From assembly GCA_009746045.1 (NCBI GenBank), contig RPFO01000106.1:1757711-1821710 (forward strand): 64,000 nt of DNA, written 5' to 3'. The position numbers and the translations under genes were made by a program. Shown here one piece after another: positions 35,601-47,000 of the stretch (the stretch's first letter is position 1; every line of letters starts with the position of its first letter). The notes beneath the pieces are model-generated. The model was not told the origin of the DNA. It saw nothing but the letters and a program-made list of their open reading frames with translations, and made no database searches. This DNA comes from Mesostigma viride (taxonomy: Eukaryota > Streptophyta > Mesostigmatophyceae > Mesostigmatales > Mesostigmataceae).

Positions 35601-38600
35601 GGGGGGAAAGGGGGCAAGGGGGGGCAAGGGGGGGCAAGGGGGAAAGGGGGGGAAAGGGGGGAAAGGGGGGCAAGGGGGGAAAGGGGGGAAAGGGGGGAAA
35701 GGGGGGAAAGGGGGGAAAGGGGGGGAAAGGGGGGAAAGGGGGGGAAAGGGGGGAAAGGGGGGAAAGGGGGGAAAGGGGGGGCAAGGGGGGGCAAGGGGGG
35801 AAAGGGGGGGCAAGGGGGGAAAGGGGGGCAAGGGGGGGAAAGGGGGGCAAGGGGGCAAGGGGGAAAGGGGGGGAAAGGGGGGGAAAGGGGGGGAAAGGGG
35901 GGAAAGGGGGGGAAAGGGGGGAAAGGGGGGAAAGGGGGGAAAGGGGGGGAAAGGGGGGGAAAGGGGGGAAAGGGGGGCAAGGGGGGAAAGGGGGGAAAGG
36001 GGGGAAAGGGGGAAAGGGGGGCAAGGGGGGAAAGGGGGGGAAAGGGGGGGAAAGGGGGGGAAAGGGGGGGAAAGGGGGGAAAGGGGGGAAAGGGGGGAAA
36101 GGGGGGAAAGGGGGGAAAGGGGGGAAAGGGGGGAAAGGGGGGAAAGGGGGGAAAGGGGGGAAAGGGGGGAAAGGGGGGAAAGGGGGGAAAGGGGGGAAAG
36201 GGGGGAAAGGGGGGAAAGGGGGAAAGGCGGGGAAAGGGGGGAAAGGGGGGACGGGGGGAAGGGGGGAAAGGGGGGAAAGGGGGGGGAAAGGGGGGGAAGG
36301 GGGGGAAAGGGGGGGAAAGGGGGGGAAAGCGGAGAAAGGGGGGCCAAGGGGGTGTGGGAAGGGGGGAGGCTCAGAAAAAAATATACAAGTTATATGATCC
36401 ACTATAGTTACAGACACATGCAAATACACACACAACCAAGGGGACAAACGGAACATAGATAGACGGATACACTCACTATACCTTCATTTCCACCAACGCA
36501 AACCAATTAAGAACACGCTAGCGCAGAGGCAGGCTTGACGGGACACCCATATGGTGGGGATTGGTACGCAAGAACTTGCTTACGTGGTACGGATCACCGC
36601 AATGTCCAGCTTGAGCTGGTTGTCAGGTTGATATTATGCCCACTATCTTATAGTAATGGGTTGTGGCAGGGATCCTCGCAACGTCAAGCTTGTGCTAATG
36701 CTATCTCTCGACATGCACGCTCACCTGCACGTTGTAGTACAGGTCAGACTCGCCAAACGTGTACACGGGCACCAGCGTGGCGCCCTCCCGCAGACCGATT
36801 TTCACAAAACCCTTTCGATTCTTGAGGAAGAGGCGCTCCTTACGGATTTCCGTGACAGACGCCTCTTCAAAACCGCCTGCTCCCCGATACGTGTTTCAAA
36901 TGACACGTGTTTTGAAAACATGGCATTCAAGGTTTCAAAATCAATTTTGTCCATGGTAGAGGAAAGATAGAAAGTGGGCTGAGAGTGGGCTGAGAAGTGC
37001 GCCGCATGGAAAACACGATATCCTGTGCGGGATGAATTCATGTTACGTTTTCCACCGGCCTGGCACACAATCATCAGTCATGATGTTCTCGGTAACGCAA
37101 ATGGAATGCAGTTTTTTGAGAATATGCGAAGGTGCCGGCCGACTCCCTGACAAATCTTACACGGGTGAGATTGTATGTGTGGGTGCATGTGCACGCACGC
37201 GCGTGCGTGGTCGGGTGGGTATAAGGGGGTGAGGGAGGGGGTGGCATGAAGCAAACCGCCTACGCGATTTCCGAGAACATCTTCCTGGAACTCACAGGAA
37301 ACATATAAACACACTGTCTGAAGATTCTTCTGGACGCAACGCTCGGTTACTGACAAAATTTGCAAACCAATCCCTGTCTCCTGCACCTACGTATATGACA
37401 TCAAATTCTCAAATGCAGCCAACGCGCTCAGCTATGCCAAGCCAGCCAATTCCCCCACATATGTGTTGAGTGGCGGATGGAAGTGCGGGCAAACTATTCT
37501 AGAGACAGAGTATACTCGTACGACGACATTATGTGTACCATCGTTTTTTCTTCGCCGAGTATACTTTATTGTCCATGGGCACATGCGCGCAGCATGCTAC
37601 TAATGCCTATCGTGCAAGTAGTGGGGGGGACGTAGCACGAGTCAAAGCGCATTATATAGTGGCGCGACAGCCGCCCCAATCAACTGCAAATCATTCAAAT
37701 AGATTTGACTGCATGTGATGTCAAGTAAATATCATCCCATAACCATCATTGACACATGGCACAAAGGCAGGTGTCCTTGCCTTTGTCAGATCAGTCAGAC
37801 ATTAAAGCACCACCAGTTTACAACATCTGTTGCGCGTCCTGACCTGGCAAAATCGCCATCACCTCCCCCGCTTTAAGGCGCCGCACAAAACTGCCTCTGC
37901 TGGCAGATCCGCCGCAGGTGATCTGGCACAACCGGGATGGGGGGGGGGGGCAAACAGCAGATCACAGCGATGCCATACACATGCGTAGTTAAACAGATAC
38001 TCATAATTATTGCTCATACTGGCACTTGGAGTGTTCCATGCTGCAGGGCCGTCCACAAGACATCCAAAAAATGTAATAAGTATAATAATAATAATAATAT
38101 TAATAACCAACGGAAAAAAAGATGGGCATTGCATATCGTATTATGGGATAAATGTAAGAAAACCACACATTGGCATGCAAAACCGTTGAAGAATAAATGA
38201 ATGCATACAGCTAGGGCACTAAAACATGGCAACCTCCTCCTGGCCTTAAAACATGGCAACCTCCTCCAGGAACTTTCTTAAAATCAAACCTTCTAATACA
38301 TAAATCCAAAACATTAATAAGGCCAGAAAATAAGACCACGTAAGTGTGAACATCAGCGGAAACAGCCATGTGAAAATAGGAACTTGTCCATTCTCGTTGG
38401 TCTGTGCCAGTGCCCAGTTGCTGCCTTGTGCTCAAACCAGCATAGCTTACAAGAGAAACACAGCTTGCACGAAACCCAGCCAGCTCACACTCTTCAACAC
38501 AGTCCGCACTTTTGGATGTGTATTCACAATATGTATGTATATATACTACTATATGTATGTATATATTACTATATGTATGTATATAGTAATATACATACAG

Positions 38601-40135
38601 CGGGCCCCATGGTCGGCGCGGACCTGGACGTCATATTGGCGTCAGCGCTTGTCGGTGGCGCTGACTCGGGCCATGGCTGACATCATGCTCCGCCGTACGC
38701 GGGCTGATTTTGCGGTGCAGCAGGGCTATTAGGTTCCTCCCATTGGGAGTTTCCCTTGGTCTTATCGTAGTATAGAGCTTTGACATGGCTCTGTATATAG
38801 GTTTATAGCTGGGCGTTTGCTTTGGTTTGAGTGATTTCACTCTGCTGTAAGTAATTATATTTTTAATGTATATATATATATATTACTATAGAGAGATACT
38901 CCTAAAAAATCCAAACAGCCTCCCTTTATTTGCTTGAAGTCCCTCAAAGCCCAACGGCCTTGCTTCCACAATAACAGGAGCCATTTACTCAACATGTACA
39001 ACCGCTTACCCCTCTCACTAAAAAGTTGAACAGCGGTGCACGGTACAGGAGCTTGGCCATGAGAATGCGGACACGGATGAACTCTGGCTGCAGGCTCATC
39101 AATACCTGGAAAGGAGCAGGTACAATCCACAGCAAAAGCATTCGAAACAATCCACCGTATAAATACGGCAATTTATCCACATATATAAGCAGCATTTGGC
39201 TATGTGCAAGGCCTTTCCAACCATCAACAGCAATGTCCAAGTGAGGGCATGTAACACATAAATAAAAATTTTAGTAAATGAAATTCTTGTGCATGTACAG
39301 CAGTAAAACCCAAGGTGACTAGCACAGGGTGATCGCATAAGTATACTGCTTGAAAGTATTCCTGCTACAAAACACTGCAGCTATGGCTGTCAATAAAGGA
39401 AATCTCCAGTTGCATCAATAAACTGTACCACATGCAGTGAAAACCGTGCACCTAGAGCCAAGCCATTCGGCCCCATTATGGGGTCATGAAACGCAGTGAA
39501 GGCCCGGGTCGCATTCCCCTTTACACTCTCATGACAAAGAAACGCGTTTCTTTGTGCAAATTTTTGCTGCACGACAATCAGCTTTGATATCAGATTCAGA
39601 CCAGGTAGCACGCTCCTCGAAATTACGTACGTATAAGTAGAACAACTTAATTACATTAGAACATTCAAAACTCATTCCCGAGGTACGATGCGCAGGGACT
39701 ACAACGTTCATTTAGCAATTGAATACCTACCAAACCCCAGCAATATATCCCGTGGGGATGCACGCAAAATAGTACAGGATTCGGTGACGCCTTCTTTTGA
39801 CGATCCGCTGCCGTCAATTCCAGTATGCTGGCATGGTCTTCAAAGGATATGGTGTATGATTTGAAATACAGTGGTCCAGTCGTGGTGAAAATTCTGCGCA
39901 GCCATGGTATAATGTCAACGTGCATCACTAAGGGAAGTACGGTCAAAGTGGCGAAGGATATTGCCCAGGTGTATTGTCCGGAAAACGCCAGGCCTATCGT
40001 GATGAATGGAAGGAACGACCCGATGCACCATGAAAGAAGGAAGATGAGAGACAACAGAATGGATTGAATCCATTGAAAAAAGGTCGGAGGGCCTTGTTTT
40101 CTACTGTAAAGTACTGTCTTAGATGGTAACGCCAT
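32649..40135 (-). CDS. DGAT2: Type-2 acyl-CoA:diacylglycerol acyltransferase
   Basis: Exons (minus): 40135-39731, 39105-39010, 37922-37863, one short exon not located (within 37862-36877, needed by phase), 36876-36725, 33820-33626, 32723-32649. Exon 1 has a true ATG, two hydrophobic hairpin helices and the catalytic HPHG motif (FCVHPHGIYCWG). Later exons give RAPLFNFLVRG, GGFEEAS, FLKNRKGFVKIGLREGATL, PVYTFGESDLYYN, HTVVGKPFVLPKI and VDQYHASYIK. The last exon is ELQRMFDEHKRNIKG to the stop at 32651-32649. About 335 aa, normal for the family. It esterifies diacylglycerol with acyl-CoA at the ER membrane to make storage oil. A 2.5-kb purine tract lies in the intron 36724-33821. Confidence 0.9.
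33475..33660 (-). repeat. Three copies of DGAT2 exon tail plus 5' splice site
   Basis: The coding end ..CAATACCATGCC..ATCAAG/GTGGGCAGAG (33626) is echoed as ..CAGTACCACGCC..GTGAAG/GTAGGCAGAG (33562) and TGTGTCAAG/GTAGGCAGC (33542), then another CAATACCATGC without donor. Confidence 0.85.
33876..36370. repeat. About 2.5 kb purine tract, G-runs separated by AA, AAA or CAA
   Basis: The plus strand is G5-8 runs alternating with AAA, AA or CAA for about 2,490 bp with essentially no T. It lies in a DGAT2 intron, so the template strand is G-rich and the RNA is C/U. Hundreds of G-runs give extreme G-quadruplex potential. Long open frames in all registers are an artefact of composition. Confidence 0.97.
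36572..36745. repeat. Diverged two-copy repeat overlapping a DGAT2 donor
   Basis: GGATC(A/C)(C/T)CGCAA(T/C)GTC(C/A)AGCTTG begins two units of about 83 bp. The copy nearer the exon includes the donor at 36725; the other is decayed. Confidence 0.5.
38082..38105. repeat. (AAT)n microsatellite
   Basis: About eight ATA units in a DGAT2 intron. Confidence 0.8.
38530..38599. repeat. Imperfect ATGTATGTATATA repeat
   Basis: Three units of about 24 bp (ATGTATGTATATA..ACTACT), self-complementary at the end. Confidence 0.8.
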
Positions 40136-41058
40136 TCTTGTTATAAGCCGCTCGCCCGCACGCTTGTGATTTTGCTTTACGTGAACACATCGAAATTTGC
40201 GTAATATTTTGCGGAACCGACGTCGTTTTGGAAGACAGCGACGTCAGCTGCTGCCTGTGTAGCCATGAACTGCCATCTGTCACGCAAGGTAGCGTGTTCA
40301 CTGAGTATCAGCGTTCCGGGTTGATATCCGAGCATTACGCTTTCGCAATTATGACGAACTCGGACATGATGACCTCACTACCCACTGAACTGAACCCTAA
40401 TAACTATACCCTAACTAGGGAACAAACTCTGCAAGTTTTCCCTCGTCACAACTCACAACTTCCCAGTTACGCGTCTGCATGAGGTGGTCGTGGACTCGTG
40501 GTCAGCCAACGGCCCAACGCTGAAGTCGCAACAGCTGGATAAGTTTTCCCGAGGTTGCCTTGTCACAGACAACCGCCCGCGCTCAGGCTCTTGCACTGGC
40601 AACTGAGCAATAATTACCAAAAGTATAATAAACTACTGGTAGTTACACCGTATAGGCCGTATTCCGTCTACTGTCATGCCCTGTATTGGCTCGGCTTGTG
40701 ACGACGGCTTGACATGCTGGCAGAGTCTGCAGAGCTTGGAGGCGACCCATGCCACGATTGCCGGGCACGTGAGCACCGGGACGTTCAAGCAGTGGCGCAC
40801 TCCAGTCTACTCCAGTCTCCAAGGCCCAAGGCCCAAGCAGTGCTGGTACGTAGTGAGCACAACAAAACAACTTGGTTATTACCAAAGCACTACTGTGTAC
40901 CAGGCCATGGTGGGGGCAGTAATTCCTTAAACAACGCCGAGGGGTCTGAGTTAAGGACATAAATAACATGCAAGTACCATCCCAAACACCACACGACTTT
41001 GGCTGATGACCCGATGACTGGCGAACAGATTGCTGGCAACTAAACATTACTGCTGCAG
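40136..41058. other. Divergent intergenic region upstream of DGAT2 and of the plus-strand gene
   Basis: DGAT2 starts at 40135 on minus and the next supported gene is on plus, so this region should hold both promoters and possibly unrecognised first exons. A candidate short plus-strand first exon is ATG 40263 (MNCHLSRK) before GTAGCG, and another GTGAGC donor lies near 40770. Neither is supported by conservation I can see. Confidence 0.4.
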
Positions 41059-44000
41059 CTAGCCCCCATAGACGCGAGGCTGCGGAACTGCCTCCGCCAG
41101 AATGCTGCCCTCAAAGCTTCTTCGCTCGATGACGTAATTCTGTGCGGCCTGGGAGGTATTCCCTTCCTCATCGTCTCGCACTTGAAGACAATCTCCCAGA
41201 CCGCAAGAGCACGTTTCTCGAAGACCTGCGACAGCCACGGGCGGACGGGCCGGATCTAGATCTCGCATGTACCCGTCTTCGCTGAACATTAGCTTCGAGC
41301 ACGCGACCGAAATGTAGGAAAGAAATGTAGAAGGTTGGCGACTGCGATGCATTCTGGCATGGTAATGCAGTAATAGCCATTCACTACCGGCTATACTTTT
41401 TTGTAAAGATGATACCACCGGTGCTAAATCAATTGAGAAAATGGACCACTTACCCATGCTGAAGTCCATTCCGTGCTGGCATGGGCCAGCCGTGTGTGGC
41501 ACGTGGGTGGTGTGCGCGTCGGAAGGCTCTACACTGCGAGTGTTTTTCGGTGACGTGCTTCAGGTATGCGTTGACATACGGTACCCGTCTCTACGTAGTA
41601 CTCGTCTCTACACGATAGGCGGTTTGCCTAACATTTCGCCACAGCTGATCAGTCAATTTCCGTGGGTTAAGGCTTTGTTGCACAATGCGGCACGTTTACC
41701 AACGCTAGCAGAGGACCGCTCGCACCCCCACGCCTCTGACAGAGAGGGCACCCTGCAGGCATATGACGAGAATGAAATGGGATTGGCCCCGGCCCGCAGC
41801 AATGCAATCAACACCAGCACATCGCATCCTTTGCAGCCACCTCTACTAAACCTTCTGGATAGATGTTGTGGCTGTTGAGTTCAGGAACCAGGTTGGCTTT
41901 TCCCCTTTGCTAGCCCCTGTTGCCCGTCACCCCGACGCTTGCTTCCATCGTGTGCCACTCGCTGCCGTGCTTCTCCTTAGGCAATCAGCACGCATCCATC
42001 TCCAACCTGGGCCACGTGATATTGCTACCCAACGGCCCCTAACTCGCCTGGAAATGCCACCTGGCGCTGTTTGCATGCTTGGCCCGTGCAGGCCACGTAC
42101 TTTTTCCCGTTTCAAGTCATCAGTGTGGACGCGGTCATCTCCCACCACCCTGTCTCGCTGCCCCAATGCTCTCCAGCCTCAACCTCACGCTCATCTGGCA
42201 GGAACTTGGCAGGGGGGCCAACAGGTATCTCTGAACAAACACGTAGACTGCGGTCCATTTCCATCCCACCTTGCAAGCCGGAGCCTGTGAGGCAGCCTGC
42301 TGCGATTCCCTTTGGCGTGCCCGCCACGAATCGGAATGGCGGCTTGGTTTGTCCGAAAAGCTGGTTTGCGGGATCGCTTTTTCTGCTCGCTTTTAGCCTG
42401 ATGCTATAGCCCCCCCCCCCCCCCCCCCCCCTTGTGTCCCCGTGGCTCATTCCACTGCTGTACCATGCCTGTAACAAGGTGGCAAGCAGGCAAGGGGCTC
42501 GTGTCGTGAGGGGAGCTTAAGGCTACCTAGCTCCTGGCGGCCTTGCGTTCCCTGTTGTGCTCCCTTAAGGCCACCTAGCTCCTGGCGGCCTTGCGTTCCC
42601 TGTTGTGCTCCCTTACGGCCACCTAGCTCCTGGCGGCCTTGCGTTCCCTGTTGTGCTCCCTTACGGCCACCTAGCTCCTGGCGGCCTTGCGTTCCCTGTT
42701 GTGCTCCCTTACGGCCACCTAGCTCCTGGCGGCCTTGCGTTCCCTGTTGTGCTCCCTTACGGCCACCTAGCTCCTGGCGGCCTTGCGTTCCCTGTTGTGC
42801 TCCCTTACGGCCACCTAGCTCCTGGCGGCCTTGCGTTCCCTGTTGTGCTCCCTTACGGCCACCTAGCTCCTGGCGGCCTTGCGTTCCCTGTTGTGCTCCC
42901 TTACGGCCACCTAGCTCCTGGCGGCCTTGCGTTCCCTGTTGTGCTCCCTTACGGCCACCTAGCTCCTGGCGGCCTTGCGTTCCCTGTTGTGCTCCCTTAC
43001 GGCCACCTAGCTCCTGGCGGCCTTGCGTTCCCTGTTGTGCTCCCTTACGGCCACCTAGCTCCTGGCGGCCTTGCGTTCCCTGTTGTGCTCCCTTACGGCC
43101 ACCTAGCTCCTGGCGGCCTTGCGTTCCCTGTTGTGCTCCCTTACGGCCACCTAGCTCCTGGCGGCCTTGCGTTCCCTGTTGTGCTCCCTTACGGCCACCT
43201 AGCTCCTGGCGGCCTTGCGTTCCCTGTTGTGCTCCCTTACGGCCACCTAGCTCCTGGCGGCCTTGCGTTCCCTGTTGTGCTCCCTTACGGCCACCTAGCT
43301 CCTGGCGGCCTTGCGTTCCCTGTTGTGCTCCCTTACGGCCACCTAGCTCCTGGCGGCCTTGCGTTCCCTGTTGTGCTCCCTTACGGCCACCTAGCTCCTG
43401 GCGGCCTTGCGTTCCCTGTTGTGCTCCCTTACGGCCACCTAGCTCCTGGCGGCCTTGCGTTCCCTGTTGTGCTCCCTTGAGGCCACCTAGCTCCTGGCGG
43501 CCTTGCGTTCCCTGTTGTGCTCCCTTACGGCCACCTAGCTCCTGGCGGCCTTGCGTTCCCTGTTGTGCTCCCTTACGGCCACCTAGCTCCTGGCGGCCTT
43601 GCGTTCCCTGTTGTGCTCCCTTACGGCCACCTAGCTCCTGGCGGCCTTGCGTTCCCTGTTGTGCTCCCTTACGGCCACCTAGCTCCTGGCGGCCTTGCGT
43701 TCCCTGTTGTGCTCCCTTACGGCCACCTAGCTCCTGGCGGCCTTGCGTTCCCTGTTGTGCTCCCTTACGGCCACCTAGCTCCTGGCGGCCTTGCGTTCCC
43801 TGTTGTGCTCCTTTTTTTTGGGGGGGGGGCGCTTCGCAAGGCTTGATTGTTTCCTAGTTTTCCAGTTTCCTAGTTTTCCAGTGTGCGCTCCCTTTGTATG
43901 GACTCAGGAGGAAGCGGGCAGCTGCATGCATTCATCCATGCACACGGATGGGTTGTCGGTCTAGTGACATCTTATACTAGTGCTGTGGCTGGTTGGCTGG

Positions 44001-47000
44001 ACTTCATAGGGAGCGATGGCATGGTTTACTGTGGCTTCGATTGGGATTCTGGGGTGCACCCACAGTGAGGAGAATGCTCACATGAGCAACGGTAGGGGTG
44101 CCAATAGGCGATAAGGCTTGTTCTCCCAGGCACTAAGTGTGTTTTCAATGCACAAAGTCAGGTCACCAGCCGCAGCCAGCCCGCCAGCCCGCCAGCTACC
44201 ATAAGAATAGGTTGTGTTGCAAGTCGGGCAGCCTGGAAATCTTCTGCCGCATCCTTTTCACATCTCAGGCACGAGTCTTGTATCAATGCCACAGCCTTTG
44301 CCCTCTTCAAGAAAATTCTGAGAGGTCATGTCCGCACGGATGTCTCTGATCCGTGCGGACACGGATTTCTTCCCTGGATTCGTTGTGGGCCTCGTGTCGT
44401 GTTTTTGGGTATCTGCCACACCTGCGATGCCAGTTGGAAGCCCAGGTTTGCAAGTCGCGGTTTTGACCGAGAGCGGGCATTTGTGGCTGGGGTGGCAGCC
44501 CCACCCTGGCAGCCGGGACGCACACCCTGACAGCATGTTGTCGGACCGAGAACCTGCCTGGGACCGCGTTCGAGGAGGCCACCATACAGATGTGAACCTG
44601 CCATCGACGAACAAGGGTGTGAAAGCCGTGCCTTCCATCCATGCACCCAGGAGCGCCGCCCTGGTGTGCATCCCAGGGGCCACACTGACTGCCCTCTCCC
44701 GCCGCTTCGTAAGTAGCGGGGCATCTTACTTGGACGCGCCGCAATAGGGTCATGGCTGGAAATCGAGGAACGGCTGACAAAGATTGTGTTCTTCTCACTG
44801 GTGATCCTGTGATGTGGGACGTGTCGTCGTTTCCATCGTTGTTTCATCCCCCCCTTGCTTGCAAATTGGTCTACTAGTGGGGTGGGGTCAGTGGGGAGTT
44901 TCGATGACAGACGGCGCCGTGGGGAGCAGCATGACACCAGCGTTGAAAATTGCAATCCCTTGGGCATGCTCGCACCTAACACAGCTTGCCATCAAATGGT
45001 TCATGAGCATTCTCCACTGAAACTCTCTAAGTCTCAACTGCATGGCGACCTGCACCAAATTGTCTGATCTTTTTCACCCTTCCCTTGTGCAATGCTTATG
45101 CATGCAGGTCGCCGTCACAGGGCCTGCTCCCTCCTTCCCTTGCGTCATTGACCTGAGCGAAGCCTGCCTGGGACCCACCACAGCCATGACGACCACCACC
45201 ACGCCGGCGGAGCTAAAGAGTGGCCCAGGGGCCACCCGGTCGGTAGCCGTACATGTACCAGGGGAAGGGGACCCACCGAATCAACCGAGCCAAGTCCAGC
45301 TGGCAGACACAGGGACAAGCCGGAGCGTTGATATCCGGTCATGCGCCTCGGGCCCCGACGGTGCTGCTGCTTTATGTGCATGGGTGACGGCTCCCCAGCA
45401 TGGGCCCAGGGTGTACCGGAGGCAGCAGCAGCAGGGTCTCTGGGCGGCGCCGGTGCTGTCGTCGGCGGACGTGAGCGCACGGGCATCGTCTTGTGGCACG
45501 CGGCGGCCGCATTCGTTAGCGCTGGTGTGGGCACCGGAGGGTGAGGGGGGGACCAGGTACGGTTCTCTGTGATCTGTAGGGGAGAAGATGGGACAAAGGG
45601 AAGGGGGACGAGTGCGAGAGGAGAGGGGAATATGCGAGAGAAGATGGGCCAAAGGGAAGGGGGACGAGTGCGAGAGGAGAGGGAAATAGGCAAGAGAAGA
45701 TGGGCCAAAGGGAAGGTGCACGGGTGCGAGAGGAGAGGGGAATAGGCAAGAGAAGATGGGCCAAAGGGAAGGTGCACGGGTGCGAGAGGAGAGGGGAATA
45801 GGCAAGAGAAGATGGGCCAAAGGGAAGGGGGACGAGTGCGAGAGGAGAGGGGAATAGGCGAGAGAAGATGGGCCAAAGGGAAGGTGGACGGGTGCGAGAG
45901 GAGAGGGGAATAGGCGAGAGAAGATGGGCCGAAGGGAAGGGGGACGGGTGCGAGAGGAGAGGGGACTAGGCGAAAGAAGATGGGCCAAAGGGAAGGGGGA
46001 CGAGTGCGAGAGGAGAGGGGAATAGGCGAGAGAAGATGGGCCAAAGGGAAGGGGGACGAGTGCGAGAGGAGAGGGAAATAGGCAAGAGAAGATGGGCCAA
46101 AGGGAAGGTGCACGGGTGCGAGAGGAGAGGGGAATAGGCAAGAGAAGATGGGCCAAAGGGAAGGTGCACGGGTGCGAGAGGAGAGGGGAATAGGCAAGAG
46201 AAGATGGGCCAAAGGGAAGGTGCACGGGTGCGAGAGGAGAGGGGAATAGGCGAAAGAAGATGGGCCAAAGGGAAGGTGGACGGGTGCGAGAGGAGAGGGG
46301 AATAGGCGAGAGAAGATGGGCCAAAGGGAAGGGGGACGGGTGCGAGAGGAGAGGGAAATAGGCAAGAGAAGATGGGCCAAAGGGAAGGTGCACGGGTGCG
46401 AGAGGAGAGGGGAATAGGCAAGAGAAGATGGGCCAAAGGGAAGGTGCACGGGTGCGAGAGGAGAGGAGAATAGGCAAGAGAAGATGGGCCAAAGGGAAGG
46501 GGGACGAGTGCGAGAGGAGAGGGGAATAGGCGAGAGAAGATGGGCCAAAGGGAAGGGGGACGGGTGCGAGAGGAGAGGGGAATAGGCGAGAGAAGATGGG
46601 CCAAAGGGAAGGGGGACGGGTGCGAGAGGAGAGGGGAATAGGCGAAAGAAGATGGGCCAAAGGGAAGGGGGACGAGTGCGAGAGGAGAGGGGAATAGACG
46701 AGAGAAGATGGGCCAAAGGGAAGAGGTGGACGGGTGCGAGAGGAGAGGGAAATAGACGAGAGAAGATGGGCCAAAGGGAAGGTGGACGGGTGCGAGAGGA
46801 GAGGGAAATAGGCGAAAGAAGATGGGCCAAAGGGAAGGTGGACGGGTGCGAGAGGAGAGGGGAATAGGCAAGAGAAGATGGGCCAAAGGGAAGTGGACGG
46901 GTGCGAGAGGAGAGGGAAATAGGCGAAAGAAGATGGGCCAAAGGGAAGGGGGACGAGTGCGAGAGGAGAGGGGAATAGGCGAGAGAAGATGGGCCAAAGG

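Noticed and set aside
33564-36462. Very long frames (700-930 codons) of Pro/Leu/Ser or Gly/Lys across the purine tract
   Set aside because: All registers on both strands are open because the DNA lacks T on one strand; the tract lies between two exons of DGAT2 joined by phase.
39390-39611. 73-codon frame as a DGAT2 exon
   Set aside because: Flanking exons 39731 and 39105 join in phase and give the expected family alignment without it.
42605-43480. 291-codon repeat protein LPYGHLAPGGLAFPVV
   Set aside because: It is a direct translation of the 48-bp minisatellite, lies inside an intron, and has no conserved start or flanking domain.
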